DNA of 64,000 bases. Origin: Stictocephala bisonia. Taxonomy: Eukaryota; Arthropoda; Insecta; Hemiptera; Membracidae. The stretch covers positions 124,001 to 188,000 of the forward strand of contig JAQJVL010000685.1 in the NCBI GenBank assembly GCA_035578905.1. The letters are read 5' to 3'. Positions 11,601 through 22,032 of the stretch are shown piece by piece. The notes beneath the pieces are model-generated. The model worked only from the letters and a program-made list of their open reading frames with translations, did no database searches and was not told the DNA's origin. Each line of letters opens with the position of its first letter. The stretch's first letter is position 1. The position numbers were made by a program, and so were the translations under genes.

Positions 11601-14600
11601 AGTTCGTTCCAGCTGTCGTCTTCACATTGAATGGTCACTGTTGCACGTTTAGGTTGTGTTTGTAAACAAAATTTACTTTTTTTTGTTTTTATATTGTTTT
11701 GATAGTTACTATTATTATATTTTAGAATATATCAAAGTGCATATAGTGTAAATTTGTGTACTATTTTCGTGTACAGCTAGTATTATGGCGTCTACAAGTA
11801 GAGATAGTTTGGATGACACAAACATTGAAGCTATGTTTGACGAATGTTTATGAATTTATTTATTCATTTGTGTTTGAACAAAATTCTGTTACCAGTATCA
11901 GTACTACTTACATATGTTTCAAGAGTAACTACAAAACAGAACTGTAGCAGTTACAAAATTGTGATTAAATAACATGAAACTTTAGTATTCTACAATATGA
12001 TAATTTGGTAAATGAAAACGCTTTGTAATGTTTTATCTTTATAGCATATGGAAATTATAAGATGTTTCAGAAACCAAACAAAATTAATGTTTTTCTGTCT
12101 AAAATTAAATGCTTATTTTAATGAAATTCATGTCAAATCAAAACAAAAATAATTGTTGCTAAAACTTAATCAAAATATAACAAATTTGTATACATTTTTT
12201 TCCATTTATATTTTTATATCTGGATATAATGTACATAAATTACATTAAAATGTTCACCAGATTATACTAAATTTGGTACACAACACTTAGTACCTGCTTA
12301 CATAATAGGTCAATTTATCTAAATATAAACATTAAATGGATCTGACAGGGCCACATGTAGCAAAATAAATGGAATTCAAATGTTAAAGTTCTATGGACGC
12401 TTTGTTGGATAAGACTTATGTCATGTCTCCAAGGCTCTATATTTCTAGATTTATTTTCACTATATCAGGGTTCTCACCAACTGTTCGTTGTGGTCAGTTT
12501 TCAGGTCCCAGAGGTGAATGACACCACTCTGGTCCCCCACCACCAGCTCTGCTTGGTTGGGGTGTAGGCATACACAGTTGACTGGTGCACTCACTTGGAA
12601 AATTCTCTGACATTGGAGGTTCCTTGACCTGATATAAGAGACAAAAAATAATAAAACTAATCACATTTTGATCTCAGCTGATCTTGAAACTTGTTTTTAT
12701 TTAAGGAGAGGTTCATCTTTTTCCCCTTATTTCTGCCCAATCAACACTGACTATTGATCCATGCAAGGGAGTTATTTAGAGAAGTTAAGGCCACTTCCAG
12801 TTCTTTTCCAGCTCTTCAACATTACTTTGTTTTGTTTATTTTAATGTTACTTATGTTCATCTTTAAATAAGAGTGTTTCTTTGCATCTGAATATTTTGAA
12901 CAGTTCATGTGTTTTGTTAAGCTTGTAAAGTTTCTTTTACTAAGATTATAATTACACCATAGCAAAGCATGGATATTACACTAGTACATTTTTTTCTCGT
13001 TATTAAAAATAAGGATAAAAAAATCTACTGTTACAAAAGTAATATAGAAAAACAAATTACTTGATAGAAGTTATCAGCAAAGGTGGCCAGTATAATTTAC
13101 TGCACTCTTTAGCTTCAAGATAGCACAAGTAATTTAAGGAAATGGCTTATTTCACAGAACACCAGCTAAGGAGGCCAGTACATTTTAATGCACTCTTTAC
13201 CTTCAAGGCAGCACAAGTAATTTAGGGAAATGGCTTATTTCACAGAACATCAGCTAAGGAGGCCAGTACATTTTACTGCACTCTTTAGCTTCAAGACAGC
13301 ACAAGTAATTTATGGAAATGGCTCATTTCACAGAACATCAGCTAAGGAGGCCAGTACATTTTAATGCACTCTTTAGCTTCAAGGCAGCACAAGTAATTTA
13401 GGGAAATGGCTTATTTCACAGAACATCAGCTAAGGAGGCCAGTACATTTTACTGCACTCTTTAGCTTCAAGACAGCACAAGTAATTAAGATAAACTGCTT
13501 ATTTCACAGAATATCAGCTAAGGAAGCCAGCACATTTTATTGCATTTTAAATCCAATACAGAAAACTGTATTTTATAATAATCATGGACTGTAAATTTTC
13601 TCTCCCTACCAAAGTAAAATGAATATAATAATAAATGTTGTTCTTATACAAATTACATTGTACAATGCTCACCTAAGGTCCCAGATGCGTGCACTGCAAT
13701 CTTCTCCACCAGTGAACATCCACTTGCCTTCCTCCTGAAACCCCACACCTGTAACATTCTTGCTCACCCCATCATAGTTGATGACGGGGTTAGGATTGGA
13801 AGAACTGAGGTCGTACATTCGGATATGTTGATGGCCTGCATCCCAGAAACCAATAGTATATACATGAAGACTTTTAATGTAGTTAAAACAGTTTAGAACA
13901 ATACTAAAAAATCTCACAGCTGACAAGAATTTCCTTTTGATATGAGGATTTCAAATATAACGGTTAACTCAAACTTTTAAAGACGGCATGCATAAACTTA
14001 TACCTGGGCAACTAAGTAAATTAACTTTTCACTATAATTGTTAGATGTTGCATATGACATTTCAGCATTTATCAATAGATAAAAAGTAAGTTTTATACAT
14101 TTCTGTCACTCCAGAGAGGAACAGAAACAAAATGATCAGTAGATTGTGACATTTACAGTCATCCAGATGGACAACACATTATTAAAATCAGTTATTATAC
14201 TAGACAGCTTCGGATATACGAGTAAAATATATATTATAAATAAAAATTAACTTAATAAGAAGAAAAGTACAGTAGTGTTGACCCACCCACCCATACATAT
14301 ACAGTGGTACTGACCCAACCTCTCATCCATACACGTACAAGTATTGAGATACACGTAGAGTAGTGTTGATTTGTTATGAGATATTGAGACTAAGACAAAT
14401 ATTCTTGAGTATATACAGACAAGATAGTGTCTAGGGCACCTCCCACCCCGAACAACTCTGTACAAATTAAGGGGAACGTTTCACTCCTAGAAATTGCTCA
14501 AAGCATAGTTTTCTATTTCAATAATTCGGTTCATAATAAAGGTCATATCGGAACACTTGTATTGTCACTTATAAATACCCACCCCCATACACATACAGTG

Positions 14601-17600
14601 GTATTGACCCACCCGCCTGCCCATACACGTACAATGGCATTGACCCACCCGCCCACCCATACACGTACAGTGGTATTGAAATCAATGGAAAGGGCTTTTA
14701 ATAAGTTCAATGGAAAAATACGAACTATATAATTGCGGGTCACCATGACCCACAGCGATCATATTAGGTTGTATAATAGGCACCACCACTCCCGGGTTAA
14801 TAATAATACAATATGGATATGTCTTAAAGACACATATGCTTGGTAGCCTTTTTTTGCTTGGGTTGGATGTTTAGTATATCAGATCTAAATAATTGTATAG
14901 TCAGCAATTATTCCCAGAATATGCAACTGAAGACTTTTAGCTTCCCTATTTTATTAAGATAATGTAATAAAATAGGGAAGATGCATTTTCAATCTAGGGA
15001 ATCAAAACCAGAACCTAAGTTTTAGGAGTAAGTGGAGAATCATTCTGACATTGGGCTCCTGAATCTAATCTATTATAAAATTTAGTATTTATAATAGATT
15101 CTGTTACGTGTTTGTAATAGATTCTGTTTGTTTTTATTTAACATCAATATAATTAAAAGGTAAAAATGTGTTACCTTTTAATTATATTGTTCAGTTGGTT
15201 CTCTGGTTACATTGCGTAGATCACAGATAAGGAATTATAATAACCGTATTAGACTTATGAAAAATATGCATCTATTTAAAAATATCTTATTTTTCAATCA
15301 TCATATAAGGCCAGTTACCATTTCACACTCTGAAAGGAACAACCGTAAACCTAGTTTGATGCATGTGTTCCTGAAAAATGCTGCTCATATTCTTGCACTC
15401 TTTTAGCCCTTTATGATCTTATCACATAAAATCATACACAATATGTTTAAAGTTTAATGTACAGGTGGAGCACTTTGCCAGAAATATTGAGAAACTACAT
15501 CAAGAGACAGGTGCAACACTCTGTATTATAAGTCATGATCAACCATCTGCACAAAGAGCACTCCGGAATGGGCTCTCTTACTCATCTTTCTTGGATGGAC
15601 TGCACAAAGCCATCAATAGCAATACCACAAATCGGGCTGAGGTACCAGTAACATCTTTAACAGCTGAAACCACCTTCACTTCAAGTCCAGTAGCTCCAGG
15701 CCCTGACCCGACGAACTTGACAAGCTTCCCGCCTGTACCCTCTCCTGCAAACCTTCGTCTGTCACAGTGCAACAGTGTCAGTGATGTGCAAGAGCAAAGT
15801 AAGACACGACAAACAGACAACTTAACGGCGGTATGTGATACTAATACAAATTTAAACTTAGAATCTTAGACAATGATCCAGTATCCGCATTAAACCTAAA
15901 ATTGAACCATCAGCCCAAAGCAAACATTACTAGTATAAATATTTTACACCACAACATACAACATTTACCTTCTAAAATAGATACATTAACTGTTGAGCTT
16001 ATTGATAACAACGCAGACATAGTAGTGCTTACAGAGCACAAAATGTCTGAAGTTGAAATTGAGCGTTTAAATTTATCATTATTTAATGTTTTTTCCTCAT
16101 GCTCTAGAAAAAATTCTAACGGAGGTGGAGTGATGATTTTGTCAAAATTTGATAATGAAAATATTAAAGTAAAACCAATTAATCTAGCAGCTATCAATAA
16201 CATGCTGGAAGAGAAGATATTCGAGTGCTGTTTAGTCCAAGTGAAACTTCAAAGTCTCACTTTTGTTTTAGCAGGGGTGTATCGATCTCCTTTACCGTGT
16301 TTTGAAAACTTGTTTTTAGACAAGTTTGACAAACTTTTAGAGATCCTCAATAAAAAATACACCTTTATTGCTGTTACTGGAGATATAAATATAGACGTTC
16401 TTGTGCCTTCTCCTAGCCATTAAAAATTAAAACACATTTTATCTTCTTATAAAATGTCTGCTTTGGTTGATTTTCCGACGAGAGTGTGCAGTACGAGAGA
16501 AAGTGGAATTGATAATTTTTTCACTAATATAGAAAAGAAAAATTTAAAGGTTATGGGCCTACTTACAAATTTGTCTGACCATGACGCCCAGCTAATTACA
16601 CTAACATGTCCAAAAATAAAAAATCGTAACAATCAAAATAATTTAGTAACCTTTAAAAGATTGTTTAATGAGCAAAACCAACAGCTATTTCACAACATGT
16701 TGAAAAAGGAACTCTGGGTTGATGTGTTTAATGCTAATGTAGAAGAAAAATTTGATGTATTTTTTAATATTTTTAATTATTATTTTGATTTGTGTTTTCC
16801 AAAGGTTAAGTAGATTAAGAACAAACAGAAATTGGGTCACAAAAGAAATAGTCGAAAAGAAAAATAATCTATCTACTTTAAGTAAATTAGCAAGAATTGA
16901 TAGGGACACTAATTGTAAGCAAGTTCTGCATTTGATGAAAAAAGATTATAATAAAATTGTGCATGAGGTCAAAAACAGTTACTATGATGACTTAGTTAAA
17001 AATTCAAACAATGTATGTAAAACAACCTGGCAAATAATTAACAACGAAGTGGGTAGTAAAAATAAAAGAGAAGTAAATTTAATCCAACTTTTGGCAGATG
17101 ATACAAATAATCCTAACTTGGTATGTCAAAATGTTAATGATTTTTTTTACAAGTGTAGTTGAAAAGAATGTTGTTTTTAAAGTATGTAGAAAGAATTTCA
17201 ATTTTAAATATCAAAGTTATGAATCAGACACCTTGGAAGTTTCATTTACTCCTAAACAAATTTGTTATGAGGAGTTAGACAACATTCTTATGAAACTTAA
17301 AACTAAGTTATCCTCCGGTTGGGACGAGATACCCATAACGGTAATAAAAAATGCCCGAAAATTTCTACTTAAGCCATTGCTACATGCAATTAACTCATCT
17401 TTAATCACAGGTATTTTTCCTGAAAAATTAAAAATTTCAAAAGTCAAACCTTACTTTAAAACTGGGAACCCAAAAGAAATAGCTAACTATCGACCAATAT
17501 CACTCATATCTTCTTTTGCCAAAATTTATGAGTCAGTAATGTTTGTGCAGCTTTCAAAGTATCTTGAGGAAAACCTCATTCTGGACAACCAACAATTTGG

Positions 17601-20600
17601 ATTCAGAAAAGGCAAATCAGTTGTAAGTGCGGGAATTGATTTTATCGAATCAGTCTTAAATTCACTTGACTCAAAAGAAATGGTTGCTGGTGTCTTCATG
17701 GACATGACCAAGGCGTTTGATAGTGTATCTCATCCCACACTAATAAATAAACTGTAAAGTCTTGGGGTTAAAAAGGTTGGTCTTAACTGGTTTGAATCTT
17801 ATTTAGTTGGCAGAAAACAATTTGTAGATATATCCTATGTAAATGAGTCTAAATGTTTAACTTCAGCAACTTCAAAACTTAATCTAATTAACTATGGAGT
17901 GACCCAAGGGTCTATTTTGGGTCCTCTTTTATTTTTAGTATATTTGACAGGTATTCCTTCAATTATTAATATTCCTAATAAGGTGTGACTTTATGCAGAT
18001 GATCTCAATCTAAAAATTTTGGGAAAATCTACATCTGAGATTGAAATTAACTCGTATACAAACCTGTCTCAAATCTCACAATATTTGCAAAATATTAACT
18101 TGCTTCCCAATCCATTAAAAACTAAATATATTAAATTTTCCGGTTCCAAAAAAAGACAATAGTCAAGATATGAATATTTTTATGGACCTTGACCTGTTAG
18201 AAGAAGTAAATTGTACAAAATTTCTAGGTCTAACTATAGATAAGCAATTAAATTGGAATGAGCATGTTAATCGAGTTCTTTCAAAAGTTTCCTCTGGGCT
18301 CTATGCTTTGAGACAGATGGCAAAATTTGGCAGTATAGAAACATTAAAACAAGTTTACTATGCATTTGTAGTCACACATTTCTTTCGGGTTGCTTTTGTA
18401 TGGTGCAACATCATTCAGCAATCTTAATCAAATTTTAATTTCGCAAAAGAAAGCTATTAGAGCAATTTTAAAACTAGGTTATCAAGAATCGGTGAAGGAG
18501 CATTTTTACCAATTGGGGTTCTTGACCGTGCATGGCCTTTACATTTATCAATTAATTCTTCATATCAAAAATAATTTAGATAATTTAACTACATTAGGAA
18601 CTTCACATAATTATAACACCAGGAATAGACAACTTTTGGCTTTTGATAGACACAGTTCACAATTATATGCCAAAAAACCAACCTATGCTGGAATAAAGTT
18701 TTTTAACCACCTGCCGACTGACTTAAAAGAGGAGGGTAACTTAAGTATTTTCAAAAGGAAATTAAAGATTTTTATTTTAGAAAAATCAATTTATTCTCTT
18801 GATGAGTTTTTCACATAATTGTGTAATAGTTTTAATACAGTCCCTAATCTATATATATAAAAGGCAAAGCCCTCACTGACTGACTCACTCACTCATCACT
18901 AATTCTCCAACTTCCTATGTAGGTAGAGAGCTGAAATGTTGTACACTGTTTTTTTAGAACTTAAATAGGACAACTAAAGTATTTTCATCTTGATAAAGTA
19001 CTCCTAAGGGGTATAAAGCACCCTTAAAAGATTGGTCCATAAGGATAACATTGGGTTGATTTTAGTAAATTAATAACAGCTCTTTTGTAAATAAATAAAC
19101 ATGTCTATTTTGAATGTTTGACATTATACTATTTAATATTTTACTATGAGTTTAATCTTCAGCTGTTAAACAAAAATAAATGAAATGAACACTCTTGAAA
19201 TAGGCTAAATAGGTGGCAAAGCAATTAGTGTGAGTGAGATACTGTACCGAAATGTAATATTGTAATTTTACGTTATATAGTTAATATACCGATTTTTGTA
19301 TTGAATAGTTACATGCCGAGGCCGAAGGCCGTGGTGTATCGAGCGTCGGGGTTGGCACGCGAAGCGTGCAGGGGTGTCCCCTAGTATTTTTATATTTCAT
19401 TTAAAATAATGGTATATTTGGTTGACATTTTTCAAATACTAAGCTAAATGTTATTTTGAAAGCATCTATTGTTTTTAGTTGTATTTACAGTAGGCTACTA
19501 TAGTAAGCTTAGAAAGTAGGTAAATTGTTAAATATTGTATTTTCAATAATCTAGACACCATTCATGTACACTTGTACAAAAATGAATAAAGATTATTTGA
19601 TTGAAGGATGTCCTCAAGAATGACCAACTCTTTATCCCAACCACCCATCAATACACGCACTGTGGTATTAACTCAACCGCACCCGCCCGCCCATACAGGC
19701 TTAATGGTCCTGGCCCCACCCGCCCGCCCATACAGGCTCAGTGGTACTGGCCCCATCCGCCCGCCCATACACGCTCAGTGGTAATGGCCCCACCCACCCG
19801 CCCATACAGGCTAAATGGTACTGGGCCCACCCGCCTGCCCATACAGGCTCAGTGGTACTGGCCCCACCCATACACATACAGTGGTAGTAACCCACCCTCC
19901 CATTCATACATGTACAGTGGTAGTGACCCACCCTCCAACACATACACGTACAGTGGTAGTAACCCTCCCTTCCAGCCATACACGTACAGTGGTAGTGACC
20001 CATCCTCCAACACATACACGTAGAATTGTAGTGATACACCCTCCCATCCCATATACTTACAGTGGTAGTTACCCACCCTCCCACCCATACACATACAGTG
20101 GTAGTGACCTACCCATAAACGTACAGTGGTAGTGACCCATCCTCCAACACATACAATTGTAGTGACCCACCCTCCCACCCTTACACGTACAGTAGTAGTG
20201 AACCACCCTCCCACCCATATACGTACAGTGGTAGTGACCCTCCCTCTCAGTCATACATGTACAGTGGTCGTGACCCACCCTCCCACCCATACACGTACAG
20301 TAACATGTACGTGGTATTTACATTGAATTGGGATAGCAACTACAACTTTGAAAGAAAGCTCCACTTTCCAGGCCTAAGATAATTGTATTCAGTTGAACTT
20401 CTCTTAGCTTTTCATAGACTGGTTTTATCAGAGAGGAAAAGACTTCATGAACTCCTGATGTAGTTTTTATCTTAACCACTTTTAAATAAATCATTAATAA
20501 GGTTCAGTAACTATGAAATTAAACTAAGAGATATTTTTAAACCCCTAATATAACAAGTTAACAAACGCGTATGCTGGTTGTGACCCACCCGCCAACCCAT

Positions 20601-22032
20601 ACACATACGGTGATGATGACCCACCTGCCCACCATACACGTACGGTGGTATTGACCCACCCGCCCAAACCATACACGTACAGTGATATTGACCACTCGCC
20701 CACCCATACACTTACGGTAGTATTGACCCACCCGCCCAACCCATACACGTACAGTGGTATTGACCCACGCGCCCACCCATACACTTACGGTGGTATTGAC
20801 CCACCCGCCCACCTATACACACCTATTAGGTAGTTCTACTAGGTAGTGATAATTGCACATAATAGAAGTGCCAATCACAATTTTAATTTCCACTGATACC
20901 ATTCTAAGGCATGGAGAATAAGAGAAGTAGACAGCATGTTTCTTAAATATATGGCTTTACAGTACTTTCTGTTTACTTATTCATTTTATTAAACCCTACT
21001 GACAAGTACTTACCAGCAGCGGCCAGAAGCTGTTTGTCAGGGGTAATCTCCAAGGCATTAACTTGCTGGTCACTATTAAGGAACAAAAGGAATATGCAGT
21101 CATTAAATATTTTAAGTTAAAATTCCAGCACAGACATGTACAGAAACAGGAAGTTAAATAATTGCTTACAGTTCCCCATTCTTCCTAAAATATAGTCATT
21201 GATAAATTAAGTAGAGGTAAGAGTTCAATTCCAAAATCATCAGAGCGAGCTCATCAGTTAGTTTAAAGGTCAACACTTGCCAGCCAGATAGTGTGGACAT
21301 TCACTTTGTTCAGATCGGAATAAAATTAACAAAGTGTTTTCATAGGTTGCTACTTGTGCAACAACTGTTGTGAATTAATCTTAAATAATGAAGTTCAATG
21401 CCAATTTTCATCTACTGACCAAAATAGTATTAATAAAATTAGAAGACTTACTCGCATCACAAACAAAAGCAGAAACCTACTATTAAGGCAACTCAACTTT
21501 AAAATGTGTTCATAATTGCCTGACCACAAATTCATATTTATCAGCAACATTAACTACTGTTTTAAATACATTCATTGAGAATTGAAGCATTATAAACCTC
21601 ATAAATTGTATTCTATAAAAAATCTTAATGAAATAAATGTTGTTAGTGATTTCTCATATGACTTCACAAAGAAAGAAAATTGGTTTGAAAAAAAACCGGG
21701 ATGAAAAAAACTGATACAATACTTTTTATGCATCTGCTTATTCTTAACACAGTGGTGGGTTATTACTTGTAGCATTACTATGCGTTAAAACACCATGGTT
21801 TGCCTTCAATTCACCAAAAACCATAAATCTTCTATTGTCTTGCCAAAATTACCTTTTTAGTAAATGTTACTGTGTTTGAGTAAAAAGTTACATAGCACTA
21901 AAAGGATACAGAATCAGCATGCTGCAGTGTTCTAGTGCACATCCCAGAATAGGCTTGCCATAGTTTTATTGTATGGTCATAACCACCAGTTGCCAGAATC
22001 ATTTGTCCATTCTTACTCAGTATTTCTGCCAT
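5443..22032 (-). CDS. Lst8: lst8 (mLST8/GβL): WD40 subunit of TOR complexes; five exons, 3' end outside window
   Basis: Five exons joined by GT-AG introns read through in one frame: 22032-21910, 21065-21014, 13835-13673, 12628-12478 and 5645-5443 (692 coding bases, ~230 residues). The protein matches animal mLST8 nearly end to end. Seen in order are [79 protein letters not shown] and the end KFSPDST. Lst8 is a seven-bladed β-propeller that binds and stabilises the TOR kinase domain in TORC1 and TORC2. The animal protein is about 320 residues, so roughly the last 90 (the WMWGCAF-type and final WD repeats) must lie left of position 1. The introns are filled with LINEs, a SINE, a Helitron and minisatellites. 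The identity rests on remembered family sequence, but the match is unambiguous. Confidence 0.96.
5646..6260. other. lst8 intron, nothing recognised
   Basis: AT-rich sequence between exon 5 and the 3' end of the LINE at 6.3 kb; only short, featureless open frames. Confidence 0.5.
6270..9350 (-). mobile_element. decayed LINE with ORF1 and ORF2 remnants
   Basis: Minus-strand non-LTR element. ORF1 end: 9313-8832, with [13 protein letters not shown], a C-terminal segment of a LINE nucleic-acid-binding protein, and [24 protein letters not shown] text in a second frame ending just before ORF2. ORF2 begins near 8810 with an endonuclease start ([22 protein letters not shown]). RT pieces follow: [14 protein letters not shown] (7936-7688), [16 protein letters not shown] (7600-7394) and a C-terminal thumb region with [20 protein letters not shown] and [19 protein letters not shown] (7123-6644). 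Frameshifts and stops separate every piece, and the endonuclease is largely deleted around 8.2-8.5 kb. It lies in lst8 intron 4. The 3' end near 6270 is approximate. Confidence 0.9.
9830..10150 (+). mobile_element. LINE reverse-transcriptase fragment
   Basis: Plus-strand reading gives [35 protein letters not shown], then after stops the pattern [20 protein letters not shown], i.e. the degraded RT block around D..kAFD and PQGSvLGPllFl.yindl. The catalytic ADD is lost (MLTTHLS). It is truncated at both ends and opposite in strand to the neighbouring LINE. Confidence 0.8.
10160..10436 (-). mobile_element. tRNA-derived SINE (diverged)
   Basis: On the minus strand, starting near 10436, the sequence has the A-box TAGCTTAGTTGG (10429-10418) and a degenerate B-box region AGGTTCTCAGTTC, then a non-tRNA body and a 3' part (TTTGCTCAT...CATTCA...ATCCAT) ending in a TAAATAAAT-like tail near 10170. 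The 3' part is shared with 50030-50170. No clear target duplication. Confidence 0.65.
10941..11543. repeat. main 36-bp GC-rich minisatellite array (~16 units) with G-quadruplex motif on the minus strand
   Basis: Unit of 36 bp: CCCACCCGCCCACCCATACA followed by CGTACAGTGGTATTGA. Variants are ACACAT for CCCAT, CTGTGG for CAGTGG, and CACC for CACCC. Because 36 is a multiple of three, five of the six frames stay open and give spurious 12-residue repeats ([12 protein letters not shown]). The minus strand, sense for lst8, carries GGGTGGGCGGGTGGG in units with all four runs intact (for example near 11148, 11431 and 11467). It lies in lst8 intron 4. Confidence 0.95.
11544..12477. other. lst8 intron 4, unassigned
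   Basis: AT-rich, no protein-like frame. One short open frame at 11756-11947 has no recognisable motif. Confidence 0.5.
12478..12628 (-). CDS. Lst8: lst8 exon 4
   Basis: 151 bp, acceptor ATATCAG, donor GTGAGA. Encodes [18 protein letters not shown] through TDHNEQL, third to fourth blade. It ends in phase 0; the join to IPEAE in exon 5 matches the family's EQLIPE. Confidence 0.95.
13077..13545. repeat. 88-bp tandem repeat, about five copies
   Basis: The string GAGGCCAGTACATTTTA recurs at 13171, 13259, 13347 and 13435 (spacing exactly 88), with diverged end copies. Each unit also contains TGCACTCTTTAGCTTCAAG and GGCTTATTTCACAGAACAT. It lies in lst8 intron 3, just before exon 3 in plus coordinates. 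Confidence 0.95.
13673..13835 (-). CDS. Lst8: lst8 exon 3
   Basis: 163 bp, acceptor GATGCAG, donor GTGAGC. Encodes (G)[16 protein letters not shown] through the WD-type [12 protein letters not shown], second and third propeller blades. It ends after AG of an arginine codon, completed in exon 4. Confidence 0.95.
13836..14270. other. lst8 intron 2, unassigned
   Basis: AT-rich, no feature recognised. Confidence 0.45.
14275..14672. repeat. two short minisatellite arrays (36-bp family)
   Basis: Two diverged units at 14275-14340 and about two and a half units at 14578-14672 (ACCCACCCGCCCACCCATAC near 14643), same orientation as the main array. About 240 bp of unrelated sequence separates them. 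Confidence 0.85.
14941..15189. repeat. cluster of three perfect hairpins
   Basis: 14941-14956/14965-14980 (16 bp, CTTCCCTATTTTATTA), 15067-15079/15088-15100 (13 bp) and 15145-15163/15171-15189 (19 bp, CAATATAATTAAAAGGTAA). All perfect, loops of 7-8 bases, within 250 bp. No other feature was recognised between 14673 and 15464. Confidence 0.9.
15465..15869 (+). CDS. open frame of unknown function directly upstream of a LINE endonuclease
   Basis: 134 codons, ATG at 15465. The first part is ordered ([40 protein letters not shown]); the second half is low-complexity Ser/Thr/Pro-rich ([20 protein letters not shown]). It ends 33 bases before the LINE endonuclease frame. I do not recognise it. The likeliest reading is the C-terminal remnant of the LINE's ORF1, because of position and strand; an exonised fragment of a host gene is possible. 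Confidence 0.4.
   Translation: MEHFARNIEKLHQETGATLCIISHDQPSAQRALRNGLSYSSFLDGLHKAINSNTTNRAEVPVTSLTAETTFTSSPVAPGPDPTNLTSFPPVPSPANLRLSQCNSVSDVQEQSKTRQTDNLTAVCDTNTNLNLES
15902..18847 (+). mobile_element. near-complete but inactivated LINE ORF2 (endonuclease plus reverse transcriptase)
   Basis: Plus-strand pieces in order: endonuclease N-terminus ([44 protein letters not shown]; 15902-16423), endonuclease end with SGIDNFFTN and LSDHDAQL (16454-16813), linker (16752-17162), RT fingers/palm ([48 protein letters not shown]; 17098-17757), then palm with [14 protein letters not shown] and YADDLNLK interrupted by stops (17758-18165), and the thumb region with [19 protein letters not shown] and [20 protein letters not shown] (18170-18818). 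The element has at least four frameshifts or stops. It lies in lst8 intron 2, antisense to the gene. Its 3' UTR resumes at 19385 after a Helitron. Confidence 0.93.
18848..19384 (+). mobile_element. non-autonomous Helitron, 537 bp
   Basis: Begins TCTATATATATAAAAGGCAA with the tandem CACTGACTGACTCACTCACT block seen at Helitron 5' ends. It ends with a GC-rich hairpin GCACGCGAAGCGTGC (19355-19369), then AGGGGTGTCCCCTAG. The 3' terminus CTAG is followed by T and the 5' TC is preceded by A, as expected for insertion between A and T without target duplication. There is no Rep/helicase frame inside. It splits the LINE 3' UTR. Confidence 0.88.
19385..19605 (+). mobile_element. 3' UTR and tail of the 15.9-kb LINE
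   Basis: Non-coding sequence resuming after the Helitron and ending in AATAAAGATTATTTGATTGA, a polyadenylation-like signal plus short tail typical of these LINEs. Assignment is by position. Confidence 0.55.
19628..20310. repeat. 36-bp minisatellite array, two sequence variants
   Basis: The first ~250 bp use a variant with ACAGGCTCAGTGGTACTGGC and CCCGCCCGCCCAT. From about 19865 the units switch to CACGTACAGTGGTAGTGACC with CCCTCCCACCCAT. Unit lengths drift through small deletions. The minus strand is G-rich throughout. Lies in lst8 intron 2. Confidence 0.92.
20577..20818. repeat. 36-bp minisatellite array, TATTGA variant
   Basis: About six to seven units of GACCCACCCGCCCAACCCAT-type sequence with TACGGTGGTATT or TACAGTGGTATT, same orientation as the main array, ending 195 bp from lst8 exon 2. 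Confidence 0.92.
21014..21065 (-). CDS. Lst8: lst8 exon 2 (52-bp small exon)
   Basis: Encodes [17 protein letters not shown] plus the first base of a glycine codon. Acceptor GACCAG; donor GTAAGT. The upstream AG at TTAATAG would put a TGA in frame, so the TGACCAG acceptor is chosen; it restores the family's DSQVNALE junction. Confidence 0.93.
21066..21909. other. lst8 intron 1, nothing recognised
   Basis: AT-rich, no open frame or repeat structure noted. Confidence 0.45.
21910..22032 (-). CDS. Lst8: lst8 first coding exon
   Basis: Starts at ATG 22032 (MAEILSKNG) and runs 41 codons through the first WD40 blade, ending QHADS in phase 0 before a GTATCC donor. The ATG lies two bases after a pyrimidine-rich TTTTTCAG acceptor-like sequence, so a non-coding 5' exon probably lies further right; I could not locate it. 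Confidence 0.93.

Noticed and set aside
19601..20326. Proline- or glycine-rich open frames on both strands
   Set aside because: Same minisatellite artefact as at 10.9 kb.
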